DNA of 64,000 nt from Streptomyces sp. NP160 (GTDB lineage Bacteria; Actinomycetota; Actinomycetes; Actinomycetales; Quadrisphaeraceae): assembly GCF_006335115.1 (NCBI RefSeq), contig NZ_VDMJ01000020.1, positions 1 through 64,000 on the forward strand, in the 5' to 3' direction. Made by a program: the position numbers and the translations under genes. A model generated the notes under the pieces. It searched no databases. It worked only from the letters and a program-made list of their open reading frames with translations, and had not been told where the DNA came from. Shown here one piece after another: positions 1 through 8,375 of this stretch. Within the stretch, counting starts at the first letter, position 1. Each line of letters opens with the position of its first letter.

Positions 1-63
1 GCTGCCTCGGCGGCCGGCCCCGCTCGCCAGGAGGCCGCCGCCGTGCTCGCCCGGTTCAGCTGA
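1..63 (+). CDS. 3' end of an unidentified upstream gene
   Basis: An open frame entering from the left edge ends at TGA 61-63. The last 20 residues are alanine-rich and contain a RQEAAAVLARFS tail. Actinobacterial lipoyl synthase (LipA) often ends in a similar RQEA..LLAR tail and is commonly found just before a DUF4191 gene. LipA is therefore my best guess, but 20 residues cannot prove it. Confidence 0.4.
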   Translation, partial: AASAAGPARQEAAAVLARFS

Positions 64-142
64 CCGACCGCCCCGGCTGACCGCCCGGACGGGCGTCGCC
101 TGGTCGCCGCACGGCGGCCCGGGCGACGCCCGTGGGCGCGCC

Positions 143-148
143 TAGAAT
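143..148 (+). promoter_or_regulatory. -10 hexamer of leaderless DUF4191 gene
   Basis: TAGAAT ends 6 nt before the ATG at 155, and no Shine-Dalgarno sequence intervenes. The transcript would start at or next to the A of the start codon. No good -35 is visible. Confidence 0.6.
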
Positions 149-154
149 CTCCGC

Positions 155-907
155 ATGGCCCGCCGCGCTGACCCCGCCCCCTCCCCCGCCCCGGCGGAGG
201 GGCGTCGTCGAGGGCTGTTCCGCCGCAAGCCGCGCACCGGCCCCGGGCGCATCGCGCAGATGCGCGAGGTCTACCGGATGACCGCCCGCGTCGACCCGTC
301 CGTCAAGTGGTGGATGATCGGCGCCCTCGTCATCCCGTTCGCGGTCTTCGAGGTCATCGGCCTCCTCACGGGCCACCCGATCTACTTCGGCATCATCGGC
401 GTGCTCTTCGCCGTGCTCGCCGCGCTGTTCGTGCTGGCGCGCCGCGCCGAGTCGGCCGCGTACAAGAGTCTGGAGGGCCAGCCCGGCGCTGCCGGTGCCG
501 CTCTGCGCACGCTGCGCCGCGGCTGGCTGGTGGAGGAGGAGCCGGTCGCCATCGACCCGCGCACCCGAGACGTGGTCTTCCGCGTGGTCGGCCGCCCCGG
601 CGTCATCCTCGTCTCCGACGGTCCCGCGCCCCGCGTGAACCGCCTCCTCGAGGACGAGAAGCGCCGCACGGCCCGCGTCCTGCGCGACGTGCCGCTGCAC
701 ACCCTCCAGTGCGGGCGCGGCGAGGGCCAGACCCCGCTGCCCAAGCTGCCGAAGAAGGTGCAGCGCCTGGAGCGCAAGCTCACCAAGCAGGAGGTCGCCG
801 AGGTCACCAAGCGCCTGAAGGCGCTCGGTGGGGTCCGCCCGCCCATCCCCAAGGGCATCGACCCGTTCCGCGCCCGGCCCGACCGGCGCGCGGTGAGGGG
901 CCGCTGA
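155..907 (+). CDS. DUF4191 family membrane protein
   Basis: 250 aa. A basic N-terminal stretch (RRKPRTGPGRIAQMREVYRM) leads to two hydrophobic segments at about residues 53-70 and 76-93. A soluble, strongly basic C-terminal domain follows, with LPKKVQRLERKLTKQEV near residue 195. This layout matches the DUF4191 family, which is widespread in actinobacteria, often sits beside lipA, and has no established function. The ATG at 155 has TAGAAT 6 nt upstream, so the gene looks leaderless. Its stop overlaps the likely start of the next gene by a few bases, suggesting co-transcription with the HAD hydrolase. Confidence 0.9.
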   Translation: MARRADPAPSPAPAEGRRRGLFRRKPRTGPGRIAQMREVYRMTARVDPSVKWWMIGALVIPFAVFEVIGLLTGHPIYFGIIGVLFAVLAALFVLARRAESAAYKSLEGQPGAAGAALRTLRRGWLVEEEPVAIDPRTRDVVFRVVGRPGVILVSDGPAPRVNRLLEDEKRRTARVLRDVPLHTLQCGRGEGQTPLPKLPKKVQRLERKLTKQEVAEVTKRLKALGGVRPPIPKGIDPFRARPDRRAVRGR

Positions 908-1530
908 GCACCGCGTCGGGGCAGCGCGTCCGCGCGCTCGTCGTCGACGTCGACGGCGTGCTGCGGCGCTGGGACCCCGCGGAGTGGGCCGGCGCCGAGG
1001 CGCGCGCCGGCGTCCCCCGGGGGTCGCTGTACCGCGCTGCCTTCGACAGGCCGGCGCTGCGCGCGGTCGTCACGGGGCGGACCACGGACGAGCAGTGGCG
1101 CGAGGGCACGGCCGAGCGCATCGCGCATGCCCACGGGGTGGGCCTGGACGCCGCGCGCGACGTCGTCGCCAGCTGGTCGGCCTCCGCGGGTGAGGTCGAC
1201 CGCGGCGTGCTCGAGCTCATCCGCGAGCAGCGCCGCACGCGCCGCGTGGTGCTGCTGAGCAACGCCACCGACAGGCTCGACGCGGACCTCGCCCGCCTCG
1301 GCGTGGAGGACGAGGTGGACGGCGTCTACGCGACCTGGCGGATCGGCGTCGCCAAGCCCGACCCGGCGGTGTACCAGCACGTCGCGGACGACCTGGGCCT
1401 GCCGACCTCCGCGTGCGCCTTCGTCGACGACTCCCCCAAGCACGTGGAGGGGGCGCGGGCCGCCGGCATGGTGGCGCACCTGTTCACCGGCGCCGACGAC
1501 CTGCGCGTCTTCCTCGCCTCGCTGGGCTAG
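904..1530 (+). CDS. HAD-superfamily hydrolase, probable CTG start
   Basis: About 208 aa. It opens with the HAD motif I block VVDVDGVLRRWD, where the aspartates are the nucleophile and acid/base. Motif II is VLLSNAT, the motif III lysine is in GVAKPDP, and motif IV is FVDDSPKHVEGA. This is the usual set for small phosphatases acting on phosphorylated metabolites; the substrate is unknown. No ATG, GTG or TTG lies in frame between an upstream stretch that is plainly the DUF4191 shadow and motif I. The best start is CTG at 904, overlapping the DUF4191 stop as CTGA, with GGTGAGGGG just upstream as ribosome-binding site. The stop overlaps the convergent NUDIX gene by 4 bp. Confidence 0.8.
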   Translation: MSTASGQRVRALVVDVDGVLRRWDPAEWAGAEARAGVPRGSLYRAAFDRPALRAVVTGRTTDEQWREGTAERIAHAHGVGLDAARDVVASWSASAGEVDRGVLELIREQRRTRRVVLLSNATDRLDADLARLGVEDEVDGVYATWRIGVAKPDPAVYQHVADDLGLPTSACAFVDDSPKHVEGARAAGMVAHLFTGADDLRVFLASLG

Positions 1531-2084
1531 GGCGTGCGGCGGCCCTCGTGGGCCGCGAGCAGCGTGAGCGCGGCGAGGGTCACCGCGTCGACCACCCTGC
1601 CGTCGCCGACCATCGCGTCGAGCTCCTCGCGCGACACCCACCGGGTGACGAGGTCGGCCTCGGTCTCCTCGAGCCGCTGCTCCCCCGCGGTGAGGTCCTC
1701 GGCGAGCCACGCGTGGCCGCGCTGGGAGGCCATGCCCGCGGCGAGGTCGAAGCTGCCGAGCGGTGTGAGCCGCTGCGCGCGCAGGCCCGTCTCCTCGGCC
1801 AGCTCGGCGCGGGCGAGGTCCTCCAGGGACCCGGTGGCGCCGGAGGGCCAGGTGCCCTGCGGGAACTCCCAGCGGCGGGCGCGCACGGGGTAGCGGTACT
1901 GCTGCACCAGCCACCAGCCGTGCCCGGGCCCGTCAGCGGGCGTGGTGCGGGGCAGCACGATGCAGAAGTCGGGCTTGTCGACCACGCCGTAGACCCCCGT
2001 GGTCCCGTCCTCGCGGCGCACCAGGTCCTCCCGGACGCTGATCCAGGGGTTGGCGTAGACGACGCGGGTCTCGACCTGCTCCAC
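1527..2084 (-). CDS. NUDIX hydrolase
   Basis: 185 aa from GTG 2084. The Nudix box reads from [25 protein letters not shown], with the metal-binding REUEEXGU part as AELAEETGL. It is preceded by a [10 protein letters not shown] strand and WEFPQG, typical of the ADP-ribose pyrophosphatase-like branch that cleaves nucleoside diphosphate linkages. TAGCGT lies 7 nt upstream of GTG 2084 and overlaps the stop of the upstream RDD gene, supporting this start and a leaderless mRNA. The longer reading frame to 2174 is a cysteine-rich shadow of RDD and is rejected. Confidence 0.88.
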   Translation of the reverse strand: MEQVETRVVYANPWISVREDLVRREDGTTGVYGVVDKPDFCIVLPRTTPADGPGHGWWLVQQYRYPVRARRWEFPQGTWPSGATGSLEDLARAELAEETGLRAQRLTPLGSFDLAAGMASQRGHAWLAEDLTAGEQRLEETEADLVTRWVSREELDAMVGDGRVVDAVTLAALTLLAAHEGRRTP

Positions 2085-2091
2085 GACGACG

Positions 2092-2097
2092 ACGCTA
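2092..2097 (-). promoter_or_regulatory. -10 hexamer of leaderless NUDIX gene
   Basis: On the minus strand TAGCGT is followed by 7 nt and the GTG at 2084. The hexamer contains the TAG stop codon of the RDD gene, so gene end and promoter share bases. Confidence 0.55.
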
Positions 2098-2520
2098 GCG
2101 GCGACCTGCCGGCCGGCCGCTGCCGCGCAGCAGCACCGTGCCGGCGAGCTTGTCGTGCAGCTGGCGGCCGTCACCGCCCGGCAGGAAGGCGGGCAGCACC
2201 AGCGCGACGAGCACGGCGCGCAGCAGGGCGGCGAGCGGCGGCGGGGGCGTCGTCGTCGTGACGAGCCGGTGGACCCGCAGGCCCAGCAGGGCGTGCCCGA
2301 AGCTGCCCCCCAGCGTGGCCACCAGGACCACCTGCTCGACCACGAAGAGCAGCAGGGTGGCGCCGGGGTGGTAGTCGAAGAAGGCGTAGGAGACCAGCGA
2401 GCAGGCCAGCCAGTCCACGACGATCGCGGCGACGCGCCGGCCGGGGGTGGCCAGGGAGCCGGGACCGGCCGGGGGCAGCCCGAGGCCCTGACCGGGCCAG
2501 GCGTCCGCGGGTGCCGTCAC
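2095..2520 (-). CDS. RDD family membrane protein
   Basis: 141 aa. The Arg-Asp signature of the family is visible as [16 protein letters not shown] near residue 27, followed by a second hydrophobic segment [21 protein letters not shown] and a third around [15 protein letters not shown]. It ends with the conserved [14 protein letters not shown] proteins are integral membrane proteins of unclear role, and an RDD gene next to glnA is a common actinobacterial arrangement. GTG 2520 is preceded at 6 nt by TAGCCT and no ribosome-binding site, so it is probably leaderless. It is divergent from glnA. Confidence 0.88.
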   Translation of the reverse strand: MTAPADAWPGQGLGLPPAGPGSLATPGRRVAAIVVDWLACSLVSYAFFDYHPGATLLLFVVEQVVLVATLGGSFGHALLGLRVHRLVTTTTPPPPLAALLRAVLVALVLPAFLPGGDGRQLHDKLAGTVLLRGSGRPAGRR

Positions 2521-2526
2521 GGGCCC

Positions 2527-2532
2527 AGGCTA
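2527..2532 (-). promoter_or_regulatory. -10 hexamer of leaderless RDD gene
   Basis: TAGCCT on the minus strand sits 6 nt before GTG 2520. It lies about 40 bp from the GlnR box of the divergent glnA, so GlnR could affect both directions. Confidence 0.5.
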
Positions 2533-2569
2533 CGGGCGGTCCCGGTGATCGGCGCCGGGCGGCTCCCCC

Positions 2570-2607
2570 GTAACCTGCCCGAAATGCCGGCGTCACAAGC
2601 CGGAGAC
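2570..2607 (+). promoter_or_regulatory. GlnR operator of glnA (four half-sites)
   Basis: Four 5-mers repeat at exact 11-bp steps: GTAAC at 2570, GAAAT at 2581, GTCAC at 2592 and GAGAC at 2603. This is the alternating a-site (gTnAC) and b-site (GaAAC) pattern with 6-bp gaps described for actinobacterial GlnR. It lies about 70 bp before the glnA start and just upstream of a TAGCGT hexamer, where GlnR would act under nitrogen limitation. Confidence 0.85.
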
Positions 2608-2617
2608 GCGTGCTCCC

Positions 2618-2623
2618 TAGCGT
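2618..2623 (+). promoter_or_regulatory. Probable glnA -10 element
   Basis: TAGCGT lies 10 bp after the GlnR box and about 53 bp before the glnA ATG, leaving a leader of roughly 45 nt that contains the GAGGAGGG ribosome-binding site. The -35 region would lie inside the GlnR box. Confidence 0.5.
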
Positions 2624-2676
2624 GCGACGACGGCAGACGCACCAGCTGTGCCAGCGCGACCCCCCGAGGAGGGTGG

Positions 2677-4101
2677 ATGTTCAAGGACGCGAACGAGGTC
2701 ACCAGGTACATCACCGACAACGACGTCAAGTTCGTCGACGTCCGTTTCTGCGACCTGCCCGGCGTGATGCAGCACTTCAACGTGCCCGCCGCCACGGTCG
2801 ACGAGGACTTCTTCACCGAGGGCCAGATGTTCGACGGATCCTCGATCCGCGGCTTCCAGGCCATCAACGAGTCGGACATGAAGCTGGTGCCGGACCTCGA
2901 CACCGCCTACGTCGACCCGTTCCGCGTCGAGAAGACGCTGAACATCAACATGCACATCGTCGACCCCATCACGGGCGAGCCGTACAGCCGCGACCCGCGC
3001 CAGATCGCGGCGAAGGCCGAGGCCTACCTCAAGAGCACGGGCATCGCCGACACGGCGTTCTTCGCGCCGGAGGCCGAGTTCTACATCTTCGACGACGTGC
3101 GCTTCAAGACCTCCCAGCAGGAGGCCTACTACCACATCGACTCCATCGAGGCCGCGTGGAACACCGGTCGCGTGGAGGAGGGCGGCAACCGCGGGTACAA
3201 GACGCCCTACAAGGGCGGCTACTTCCCGGTGCCCCCGACGGACCACTACTCCGACCTGCGCGACCAGATGAGCCTGGCGCTCGACGCGCAGGGCCTCGGC
3301 GTGGAGCGCGCCCACCACGAGGTGGGCACCGCCGGCCAGACCGAGATCAACTACCGGTTCGACACGCTCGCCAAGTCGGCCGACAAGATCATGCTGTTCA
3401 AGTACATCATCAAGAACGTGGCCTGGCAGGCGGGCAAGACCGTCACCTTCATGCCCAAGCCGCTCTTCGGTGACAACGGCTCGGGCATGCACGTCCACCA
3501 GTCGCTGTGGAAGGACGGCTCGCCGCTCTTCTACGACGAGTCCGGCTACGGCGGCCTGTCCGACACCGCCCGCTGGTACATCGGCGGCCTGCTCCACCAC
3601 GCGCCGTCGCTGCTCGCCTTCACCAACCCGACGGTGAACAGCTACCACCGCCTGGTCCCGGGCTACGAGGCCCCCGTGAACCTCGTCTACTCGGCGCGCA
3701 ACCGCTCCGCCTGCGTGCGCATCCCGATCACGGGCTCCAACCCCAAGGCCAAGCGCATCGAGTTCCGCGTGCCGGACCCGTCGTGCAACCCGTACCTGGC
3801 GTTCTCCGCGATGCTGCTCGCCGGCATCAACGGCATCCAGAACCGGATCGAGCCGCCGGACCCGGTGGACAAGGACCTGTACGAGCTGCCGCCCGAGGAG
3901 CACGACGCCATCGCGCAGGTGCCGGGCTCGCTCGGCGCCGTCCTCGACGCGCTCGAGGAGGACCACACGTACCTGACCGACTCGGGGGTCTTCACCGAGG
4001 ACCTCATCGAGACCTGGATCGAGTACAAGCGGAAGAACGAGATCGACCCGATCCGCTTCCGCCCGCACCCGCACGAGTTCGAGATGTACTACGACATCTG
4101 A
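2677..4101 (+). CDS. glnA: Glutamine synthetase type I
   Basis: 474 aa, the usual length for GSI-beta; it condenses glutamate and ammonia with ATP in the cytoplasm. Visible motifs are [10 protein letters not shown] near residue 50, the EAEFYIF metal site, [15 protein letters not shown], and the ATP-site block ending [35 protein letters not shown] follows. The adenylylation loop [10 protein letters not shown] places Tyr402 as the likely site for GlnE. The start is the ATG after GAGGAGGG; reading further upstream would cross the promoter. Four GlnR half-sites lie upstream, and a strong hairpin follows the stop. A second, type III synthetase occurs at 42.2 kb. Confidence 0.98.
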   Translation: MFKDANEVTRYITDNDVKFVDVRFCDLPGVMQHFNVPAATVDEDFFTEGQMFDGSSIRGFQAINESDMKLVPDLDTAYVDPFRVEKTLNINMHIVDPITGEPYSRDPRQIAAKAEAYLKSTGIADTAFFAPEAEFYIFDDVRFKTSQQEAYYHIDSIEAAWNTGRVEEGGNRGYKTPYKGGYFPVPPTDHYSDLRDQMSLALDAQGLGVERAHHEVGTAGQTEINYRFDTLAKSADKIMLFKYIIKNVAWQAGKTVTFMPKPLFGDNGSGMHVHQSLWKDGSPLFYDESGYGGLSDTARWYIGGLLHHAPSLLAFTNPTVNSYHRLVPGYEAPVNLVYSARNRSACVRIPITGSNPKAKRIEFRVPDPSCNPYLAFSAMLLAGINGIQNRIEPPDPVDKDLYELPPEEHDAIAQVPGSLGAVLDALEEDHTYLTDSGVFTEDLIETWIEYKRKNEIDPIRFRPHPHEFEMYYDI

Positions 4102-4141
4102 TCTGCGCGAGCGCGTGACCGCGGTGTCCTGACCGCGGGTT

Positions 4142-4187
4142 CGAGCCCGCACCGCCCGCCCTCGACGGGGAAGGCGGTGCGGGCTCG
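4142..4187 (+). terminator. Hairpin terminator of glnA
   Basis: A perfect 15-bp inverted repeat (4142-4156 with 4173-4187, 16-nt loop) starts 40 bp after the glnA stop. There is no U tract, as is usual in high-GC actinobacteria. The merR gene ends convergently at 4233, so it may serve both strands. Confidence 0.8.
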
Positions 4188-4232
4188 CCGCGTCCTCACC
4201 GGTGGGCCTCGGCCGTCCCGGGCGCCGGCCCC

Positions 4233-5027
4233 TCAGCCCACGCGGAAGACCGGCCACCCGATCTCCGTGCGCCACGCGGCCGGGTCGCTCGCCTCGCGCG
4301 GGCCCACCAGGTAGACCTCCCGCACCGGCCCGGCCACCGCCATCGCGTTCCGCACCACCCAGGCGCCGAGCTCCCCGTAGGTGACCTCGACGCCGTCGTG
4401 CTCCCCGGCGTGCGTGGTCACCGCCAGCTCGGCGGCGGGGAGGGTCACGGCGTGCACCCGCCCCGTGCGCGGCGGGGCGTCCGTGGGCAGGTAGAGCAGC
4501 ACCCGTCCCCGCCCCTGCTCGAACAGGGCGCCGTCGTAGCTCCCCCCGGGCGGACCGGTGGCCGCGCCGCCGACGGCCGCCTCCAGCTCGGCCAGTGCCC
4601 CGGCGTACCAGGCGCCGACGTCACCGTGGCCGACCACGGCCTCCACCGCAGCGACGGTGCGAGCGGGCTCGGCCCGCAGCTGCACGGAGATCGGGGCCGG
4701 GTCGGGCTGCAGCAGGCGCCGCAGCGACACCACCGCGGCCCGGGTGCGGTCGAGCTGGTCCTCCAGGCGCTGCAGGTGGTCGGCGACCAGGGACGCGCGC
4801 ACGCCGGGGTCCGGGGTCTGCACGATCCGCTGCACCTCGCCCAGGGGGACGTCGAGCTCGCGCAGCCGGTGGATGACCTGCGCGGTGGGGATCTGCTCGA
4901 CCGCGTAGTAGCGGTACCCGGTGGTCCCGTCGACCACGGCAGGGTCCAGCAGGCCCGCCTCGTGGTAGCGGCGCAGCGTCCTCACGCTCAGCTGCGTCAT
5001 CCGCGAGAACTCCCCGATGGTCAGCAC
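4233..5027 (-). CDS. MerR family transcriptional regulator
   Basis: 264 aa. The N-terminal winged-helix MerR domain ([26 protein letters not shown], then [14 protein letters not shown]) is followed by a dimerisation helix ([20 protein letters not shown]). A C-terminal domain of about 150 residues resembles the GyrI-like/bacterial transcription-activator effector-binding fold, so it probably senses a small hydrophobic ligand. GTG 5027 is 6 nt after CAGGCT with no ribosome-binding site, so the gene looks leaderless. The operator palindrome fits in a 19-bp spacer of its own promoter. It is divergent from the NTF2-like/SDR pair, its likely targets. Confidence 0.9.
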   Translation of the reverse strand: MLTIGEFSRMTQLSVRTLRRYHEAGLLDPAVVDGTTGYRYYAVEQIPTAQVIHRLRELDVPLGEVQRIVQTPDPGVRASLVADHLQRLEDQLDRTRAAVVSLRRLLQPDPAPISVQLRAEPARTVAAVEAVVGHGDVGAWYAGALAELEAAVGGAATGPPGGSYDGALFEQGRGRVLLYLPTDAPPRTGRVHAVTLPAAELAVTTHAGEHDGVEVTYGELGAWVVRNAMAVAGPVREVYLVGPREASDPAAWRTEIGWPVFRVG

Positions 5028-5033
5028 CCGGCC

Positions 5034-5074
5034 AGCCTGGACCCTCTCCCGGGGAGAGGGTCCAGCGCTTGACC
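5034..5074. promoter_or_regulatory. MerR operator and divergent promoters
   Basis: A 29-bp perfect palindrome (14-bp arms, one central base) occupies 5037-5065. On the minus strand TGGACC (5064-5059) and CAGGCT (5039-5034) are separated by 19 bp, the long spacer typical of MerR-controlled promoters, with the palindrome covering it. On the plus strand TTGACC (5069-5074), 19 bp and CACGGT (5094-5099) lead to the ATG at 5106. A further GACCCT half-site overlaps that -35. Confidence 0.7.
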
Positions 5075-5105
5075 CTCCCGCGCCGCGAGGCCGCACGGTC
5101 GGTCC

Positions 5106-5468
5106 ATGACGCACACCAGCGACCCCAGGGCCGACCAGCTCCCCGCCGCCGTCAGCGGCTTCCTCTCCGCCAGCACCGTGCACGACGCCGACGCGGCCGC
5201 GGCGTTCCTGGCCGACGACGTCGTCGTCGTCGACCAGGGCGAGTCCTTCCGCGGGCTGCAGGAGGTCCACGCCTTCGTGCGCGACGCCGGCGCCGAGTTC
5301 GACTACAGGACCGAGCAGGTCGGGGCCCATCGAGTGGACGACGAGCACTGGGTGGTGGTGCTGCGCCTGGAGGGCGGCTTCCCCGGAGGCGTCGCCGAGC
5401 TCGACTACCGCTTCTCGGTGCGCGACGCCCGCGTCAGCGAGCTCGTCATCGCGAACCACCTCGCCTGA
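5106..5468 (+). CDS. NTF2-like (SnoaL/DUF4440-type) protein
   Basis: 120 aa, a single small alpha+beta cone fold. The pattern is an N-terminal helix with [39 protein letters not shown], then strands such as [11 protein letters not shown] and [23 protein letters not shown]. These proteins bind or isomerise small molecules, but the ligand cannot be read here. ATG 5106 is 6 nt after CACGGT, so it is probably leaderless. The stop shares one base with the SDR start (TGATG), indicating translational coupling. Likely controlled by the divergent MerR. Confidence 0.8.
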   Translation: MTHTSDPRADQLPAAVSGFLSASTVHDADAAAAFLADDVVVVDQGESFRGLQEVHAFVRDAGAEFDYRTEQVGAHRVDDEHWVVVLRLEGGFPGGVAELDYRFSVRDARVSELVIANHLA

Positions 5469-6265
5469 TGGCCGAGCGGCAGCCCGTGGACCGCGACCGC
5501 CTCGACGGTCGCCGGGCGCTGGTGACGGGCGGGACCAGGGGCACCGGGAGGGCCGTGGCCGACAGGCTGCGGGAGATGGGGGCCGACGTCTGGGTCACCG
5601 CCCGGACGGTGCCCGAGGGGTACCAGCACCCCGACCGCTTCATCGGCGCGGACACCTCCACGCTCGAGGGGACGGACGCCGTGGCCTCGCGGCTCGCCGA
5701 GGTCGCAGGCCCCCTCGACGTGCTCGTCCACGTCGTCGGCGGGTCGACGACGCCGCCCGGCGGGTACGCGGCCGTCTCCGACGAGCAGTGGCTCGCCGAG
5801 CTGGGCCTCAACCTCCTCGGCGCGGTGCGGCTCGACCGCGCCCTCCTGCCGGCGGTGGTCGCGTCGGGACGGGGCGTGGTGGTGCACGTGACGTCCATCC
5901 AGCGCCAGCTGCCGCTGCACGAGGCGACCCTGGCGTACGCCGCCGCCAAGGCCGCGCTGCGCACGTACAGCAAGGGCCTGGCCAACGAGCTCGCCCCGCA
6001 CGGCGTGCGGGTCAACGCGGTCAGCCCGGGCGGCATCCAGACGGAGGGCTACCAGGTGTTCGCTGACCGGATCGCGGCGGGCAGCGGCCTCACCCGCGCC
6101 GAGGCCGAGCAGAGCATCCTCGACTCCCTCGGAGGGGTGCCGCTGGGCCGGTTCGCCACAACGCAGGAGGTCGCCGACCTGGTCGGCTTCCTCGTCTCCG
6201 ACCGCGCGACGGCCGTCGTCGGCGCCGAGTACGTCATCGACGGCGGCACGGTGCCGACCGTCTGA
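5468..6265 (+). CDS. SDR family oxidoreductase
   Basis: 265 aa, classical short-chain dehydrogenase. The cofactor motif is [12 protein letters not shown] near residue 19, with Thr in place of the usual Ile in TGxxxGIG. The catalytic serine lies in VTSIQRQ and the YAAAK Tyr/Lys pair is near residue 158. [13 protein letters not shown] and a C-terminal [10 protein letters not shown] complete the fold. The substrate is unknown. It shares an operon with the NTF2-like protein and has a strong hairpin after the stop. The MerR partner with a ligand-binding domain suggests induction by a xenobiotic or secondary metabolite. Confidence 0.92.
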   Translation: MAERQPVDRDRLDGRRALVTGGTRGTGRAVADRLREMGADVWVTARTVPEGYQHPDRFIGADTSTLEGTDAVASRLAEVAGPLDVLVHVVGGSTTPPGGYAAVSDEQWLAELGLNLLGAVRLDRALLPAVVASGRGVVVHVTSIQRQLPLHEATLAYAAAKAALRTYSKGLANELAPHGVRVNAVSPGGIQTEGYQVFADRIAAGSGLTRAEAEQSILDSLGGVPLGRFATTQEVADLVGFLVSDRATAVVGAEYVIDGGTVPTV

Positions 6266-6281
6266 GTGACGGCGACCACCC

Positions 6282-6314
6282 GCACCGCCCGGCCCGGGAA
6301 GGGCCGGGCGGTGC
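6282..6314 (+). terminator. Terminator after SDR gene
   Basis: A perfect 14-bp stem (6282-6295 with 6301-6314) with a 5-nt loop lies 17 bp after the SDR stop and 36 bp before the next start. Confidence 0.82.
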
Positions 6315-6350
6315 CCGCCGGTTGCGCTCAGAGGCAGGAGGAGGCCCTGG

Positions 6351-7409
6351 GTGGACCAGCGGGACGTGGACGTGGTGGTGATCGGTGCGGGGCAGGCGGG
6401 TCTGTCCGCAGCCCACCACCTGCAGCGGCGAGGGCGCTCCTTCGTCGTCCTGGACGCCGAGGACGGACCCGGCGGCGCGTGGCGCCACCGGTGGCCCTCC
6501 CTGCTCATGGCCACCGTCAACGGCATCTTCGACCTGCCCGGCCTCCCCCAGGACCCGCCCGACCCGGCCGAGCCGAGCCGCGTGGCGGTCCCGCGGTACT
6601 TCGCCGAGTACGAGCGGCTCACGGGACTGGCCGTCCGGCGCCCGGTCACCGTGACCTCGGTGGAGGCCGTCGACGAGGACCCCGCCGGCCGCCTCCTCGT
6701 GCGGACCACCGCCGGCGGCTGGAGCGCCCGCGCCGTCATCAACGCCACCGGCACCTGGAACAACCCGGTCCTGCCCACCTACCCGGGGCGGGCCACCTTC
6801 GCCGGCAGGCAGCTGCACGCCCGTGAGTACGGGAGCGCGGAGGAGTTCGCCGGCCAGCGGGTGGCGGTGGTCGGTGGCGGCATCACCGCCGTGCAGCTGC
6901 TGGAGGAGGTCTCTCGGGTGGCGACCACGCACTGGTACACCCGGCGGGAGCCGGTCTTCCGCGATGGTGGCTTCGACCCCCAGGTGGAGGGCCGGGAGAT
7001 CATCGCCCGGGTCACCGCGGACGTCGAGGCCGGACGCCCCACCGGCAGCGTGGTGTCCTATACCGGCCTGTTCTGGACCCCGTACGCCGTCGCCGCCCGC
7101 GACCGCGGCGCACTGCAGCGGCGCCCGATGTTCAGCGAGGTGCGCCCCGAGGGGGTCGTCGAGGCGGACGGCACGCTGACGCCCCTGGACGCCGTGCTGT
7201 GGGCGACCGGCTTCAAGCCCTCCCTGGGACACCTGGAGCCGATGGGACTGCGGGACCCGGGCGGCGGGATGCGGATGGCCGGGACCCAGGTCGCTCGGGA
7301 GCCGCGGGTGCACCTGGTCGGTTTCGGCCCGTCGCAGTCCACCGTCGGCGCCAACCGCGCCGGGCGCGCCGCCGTGGTCGGGGTCAGCCGGCTGCTCGCA
7401 GCCGCCTGA
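6351..7409 (+). CDS. Flavin-dependent monooxygenase (FMO-like)
   Basis: 352 aa. The N-terminal Rossmann FAD motif is VIGAGQAGLSAAHHL. The NADPH motif is VVGGGITAVQLLEEV near residue 167. Between them is FAGRQLHAREY, matching the FxGxxxHxxx(F/Y/W) fingerprint of flavin monooxygenases at about residue 150. ATGFKPSLGHL is the C-terminal ATG motif. It probably N-, S- or Baeyer-Villiger-oxygenates a small molecule. GTG 6351 follows AGGAGGAGG at good distance. It stands alone between a terminator and the next promoter. Confidence 0.9.
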   Translation: MDQRDVDVVVIGAGQAGLSAAHHLQRRGRSFVVLDAEDGPGGAWRHRWPSLLMATVNGIFDLPGLPQDPPDPAEPSRVAVPRYFAEYERLTGLAVRRPVTVTSVEAVDEDPAGRLLVRTTAGGWSARAVINATGTWNNPVLPTYPGRATFAGRQLHAREYGSAEEFAGQRVAVVGGGITAVQLLEEVSRVATTHWYTRREPVFRDGGFDPQVEGREIIARVTADVEAGRPTGSVVSYTGLFWTPYAVAARDRGALQRRPMFSEVRPEGVVEADGTLTPLDAVLWATGFKPSLGHLEPMGLRDPGGGMRMAGTQVAREPRVHLVGFGPSQSTVGANRAGRAAVVGVSRLLAAA

Positions 7410-7469
7410 CCCGCGGCGAGGGCCTCGTGGGCTCGGCCAGCGAGCGACGGCTGCCACCAGCAGACGACC

Positions 7470-7498
7470 TTGACGCCGCAGACCCAAAACCCTACCGT
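7470..7498 (+). promoter_or_regulatory. Promoter of isomerase/dehydrogenase operon
   Basis: TTGACG (7470-7475), a 17-bp spacer and TACCGT (7493-7498) give a good sigma-70-type promoter, predicting a leader of about 58 nt before GTG 7563. The sequence after the -10 (TCTGGTAACTGGTCC) has repeated GGTAACT/ACTGGT words that could be an operator, but I cannot assign it. Confidence 0.65.
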
Positions 7499-7562
7499 CT
7501 GGTAACTGGTCCGCGGGGTCCGTCGTCGTCGACGGGTGCAGCCCGCCGACGGAAGGAGCCCC

Positions 7563-8375
7563 GTGAGCACGCCCGCCATCTCCGTGCAGCTGTACACCGT
7601 GAAGGACGCCCTCGACGCCGACCTGGAGGGCACCGCCGCCCGCCTGGCCGGGCTCGGCCTCGACACCGTGGAGGCCTTCGACTTCGTGCGCCGCCCCGCC
7701 GAGCTCAAGGCTGCGTTCGACGCCCACGGCCTGTACGCCCGCACCGGTCACGCCTTCCTCCTCAGCGAGGAGATCACCAGCCCGGACGGGACCGTCGGGA
7801 AGCTCCCGTCCCTCGAGGAGACCCTGCAGGCCGCGAAGACCCTCGGCGTGGAGGTGGTCATCGACCCGTTCACCACCGCCGACCGGTGGCAGACCCGTGA
7901 GTCGGTGGCCGCCATGGCAGCGCGCCTCAACAGCGCCGCCGAGGCCGCCGAGGCGCTGGGCCTGCGGGTGGGCTACCACAACCACGACCACGAGCTGCGG
8001 GCGCAGATCGACGGCCGGCCCGCCCTGGAGGTGTTCGCCGACCTGCTCGACCCGCGCGTGCTGCTGGAGGTGGACCTCTACTGGGCCACCGCCGCCGGCG
8101 TCGACGCCACCGCGCTGCTGGGCCGCCTCGGGAGGCGCGTCGTCGCCGTCCACGCCAAGGACGGGCCGATGCGGGAGGGCATCTCCACCGCCGACCTCCC
8201 CCGCGACCAGGTGCCCGCCGGCCAGGGCGACGTGCCGCTCGACGCCGCCCTGCGGGCCGCGAGCGCCGCGCGGTTCGCCGTCATCGAGTTCGACCACTAC
8301 GAGGGCGACCTCTTCGAGGGCATCGCCGCGAGCCGCGCCTGGCTGGCCCAGACCCTCCAGGGGGTCTCCGCATGA
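7563..8375 (+). CDS. Sugar phosphate isomerase/epimerase (TIM barrel)
   Basis: 270 aa, AP-endonuclease-2-like TIM barrel. It starts SVQLYTVKDAL, typical of the family. Metal-site residues lie in VEAFDF, VIDPF, GYHNHDHEL near residue 140, EVDLYW and HAKDG, and E in VIEFDHYEG. GTG 7563 follows GGAAGGAGCC; the in-frame GTG at 7536 is less well placed. It overlaps the dehydrogenase gene by ATGA. A close paralogue pair is at 58.6-60.6 kb, where order and partner are conserved. Acts on a sugar or inositol derivative, not resolved. Confidence 0.9.
   Translation: MSTPAISVQLYTVKDALDADLEGTAARLAGLGLDTVEAFDFVRRPAELKAAFDAHGLYARTGHAFLLSEEITSPDGTVGKLPSLEETLQAAKTLGVEVVIDPFTTADRWQTRESVAAMAARLNSAAEAAEALGLRVGYHNHDHELRAQIDGRPALEVFADLLDPRVLLEVDLYWATAAGVDATALLGRLGRRVVAVHAKDGPMREGISTADLPRDQVPAGQGDVPLDAALRAASAARFAVIEFDHYEGDLFEGIAASRAWLAQTLQGVSA

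Noticed and set aside
382-1914. Long minus-strand ORF of 510 codons over DUF4191 and HAD genes
   Set aside because: It is a high-GC shadow: Arg/Gly/Ala/His-rich without motifs, opposite two clear genes.
2155-2676. N-terminal extension of glnA to 648 codons
   Set aside because: It crosses the GlnR operator and promoter; family proteins start MFKDANEV at 2677.
4142-4187. Possible tRNA or riboswitch because of GTTCGAGCCCGC near 4138
   Set aside because: Only a simple hairpin; no cloverleaf with acceptor stem could be built.
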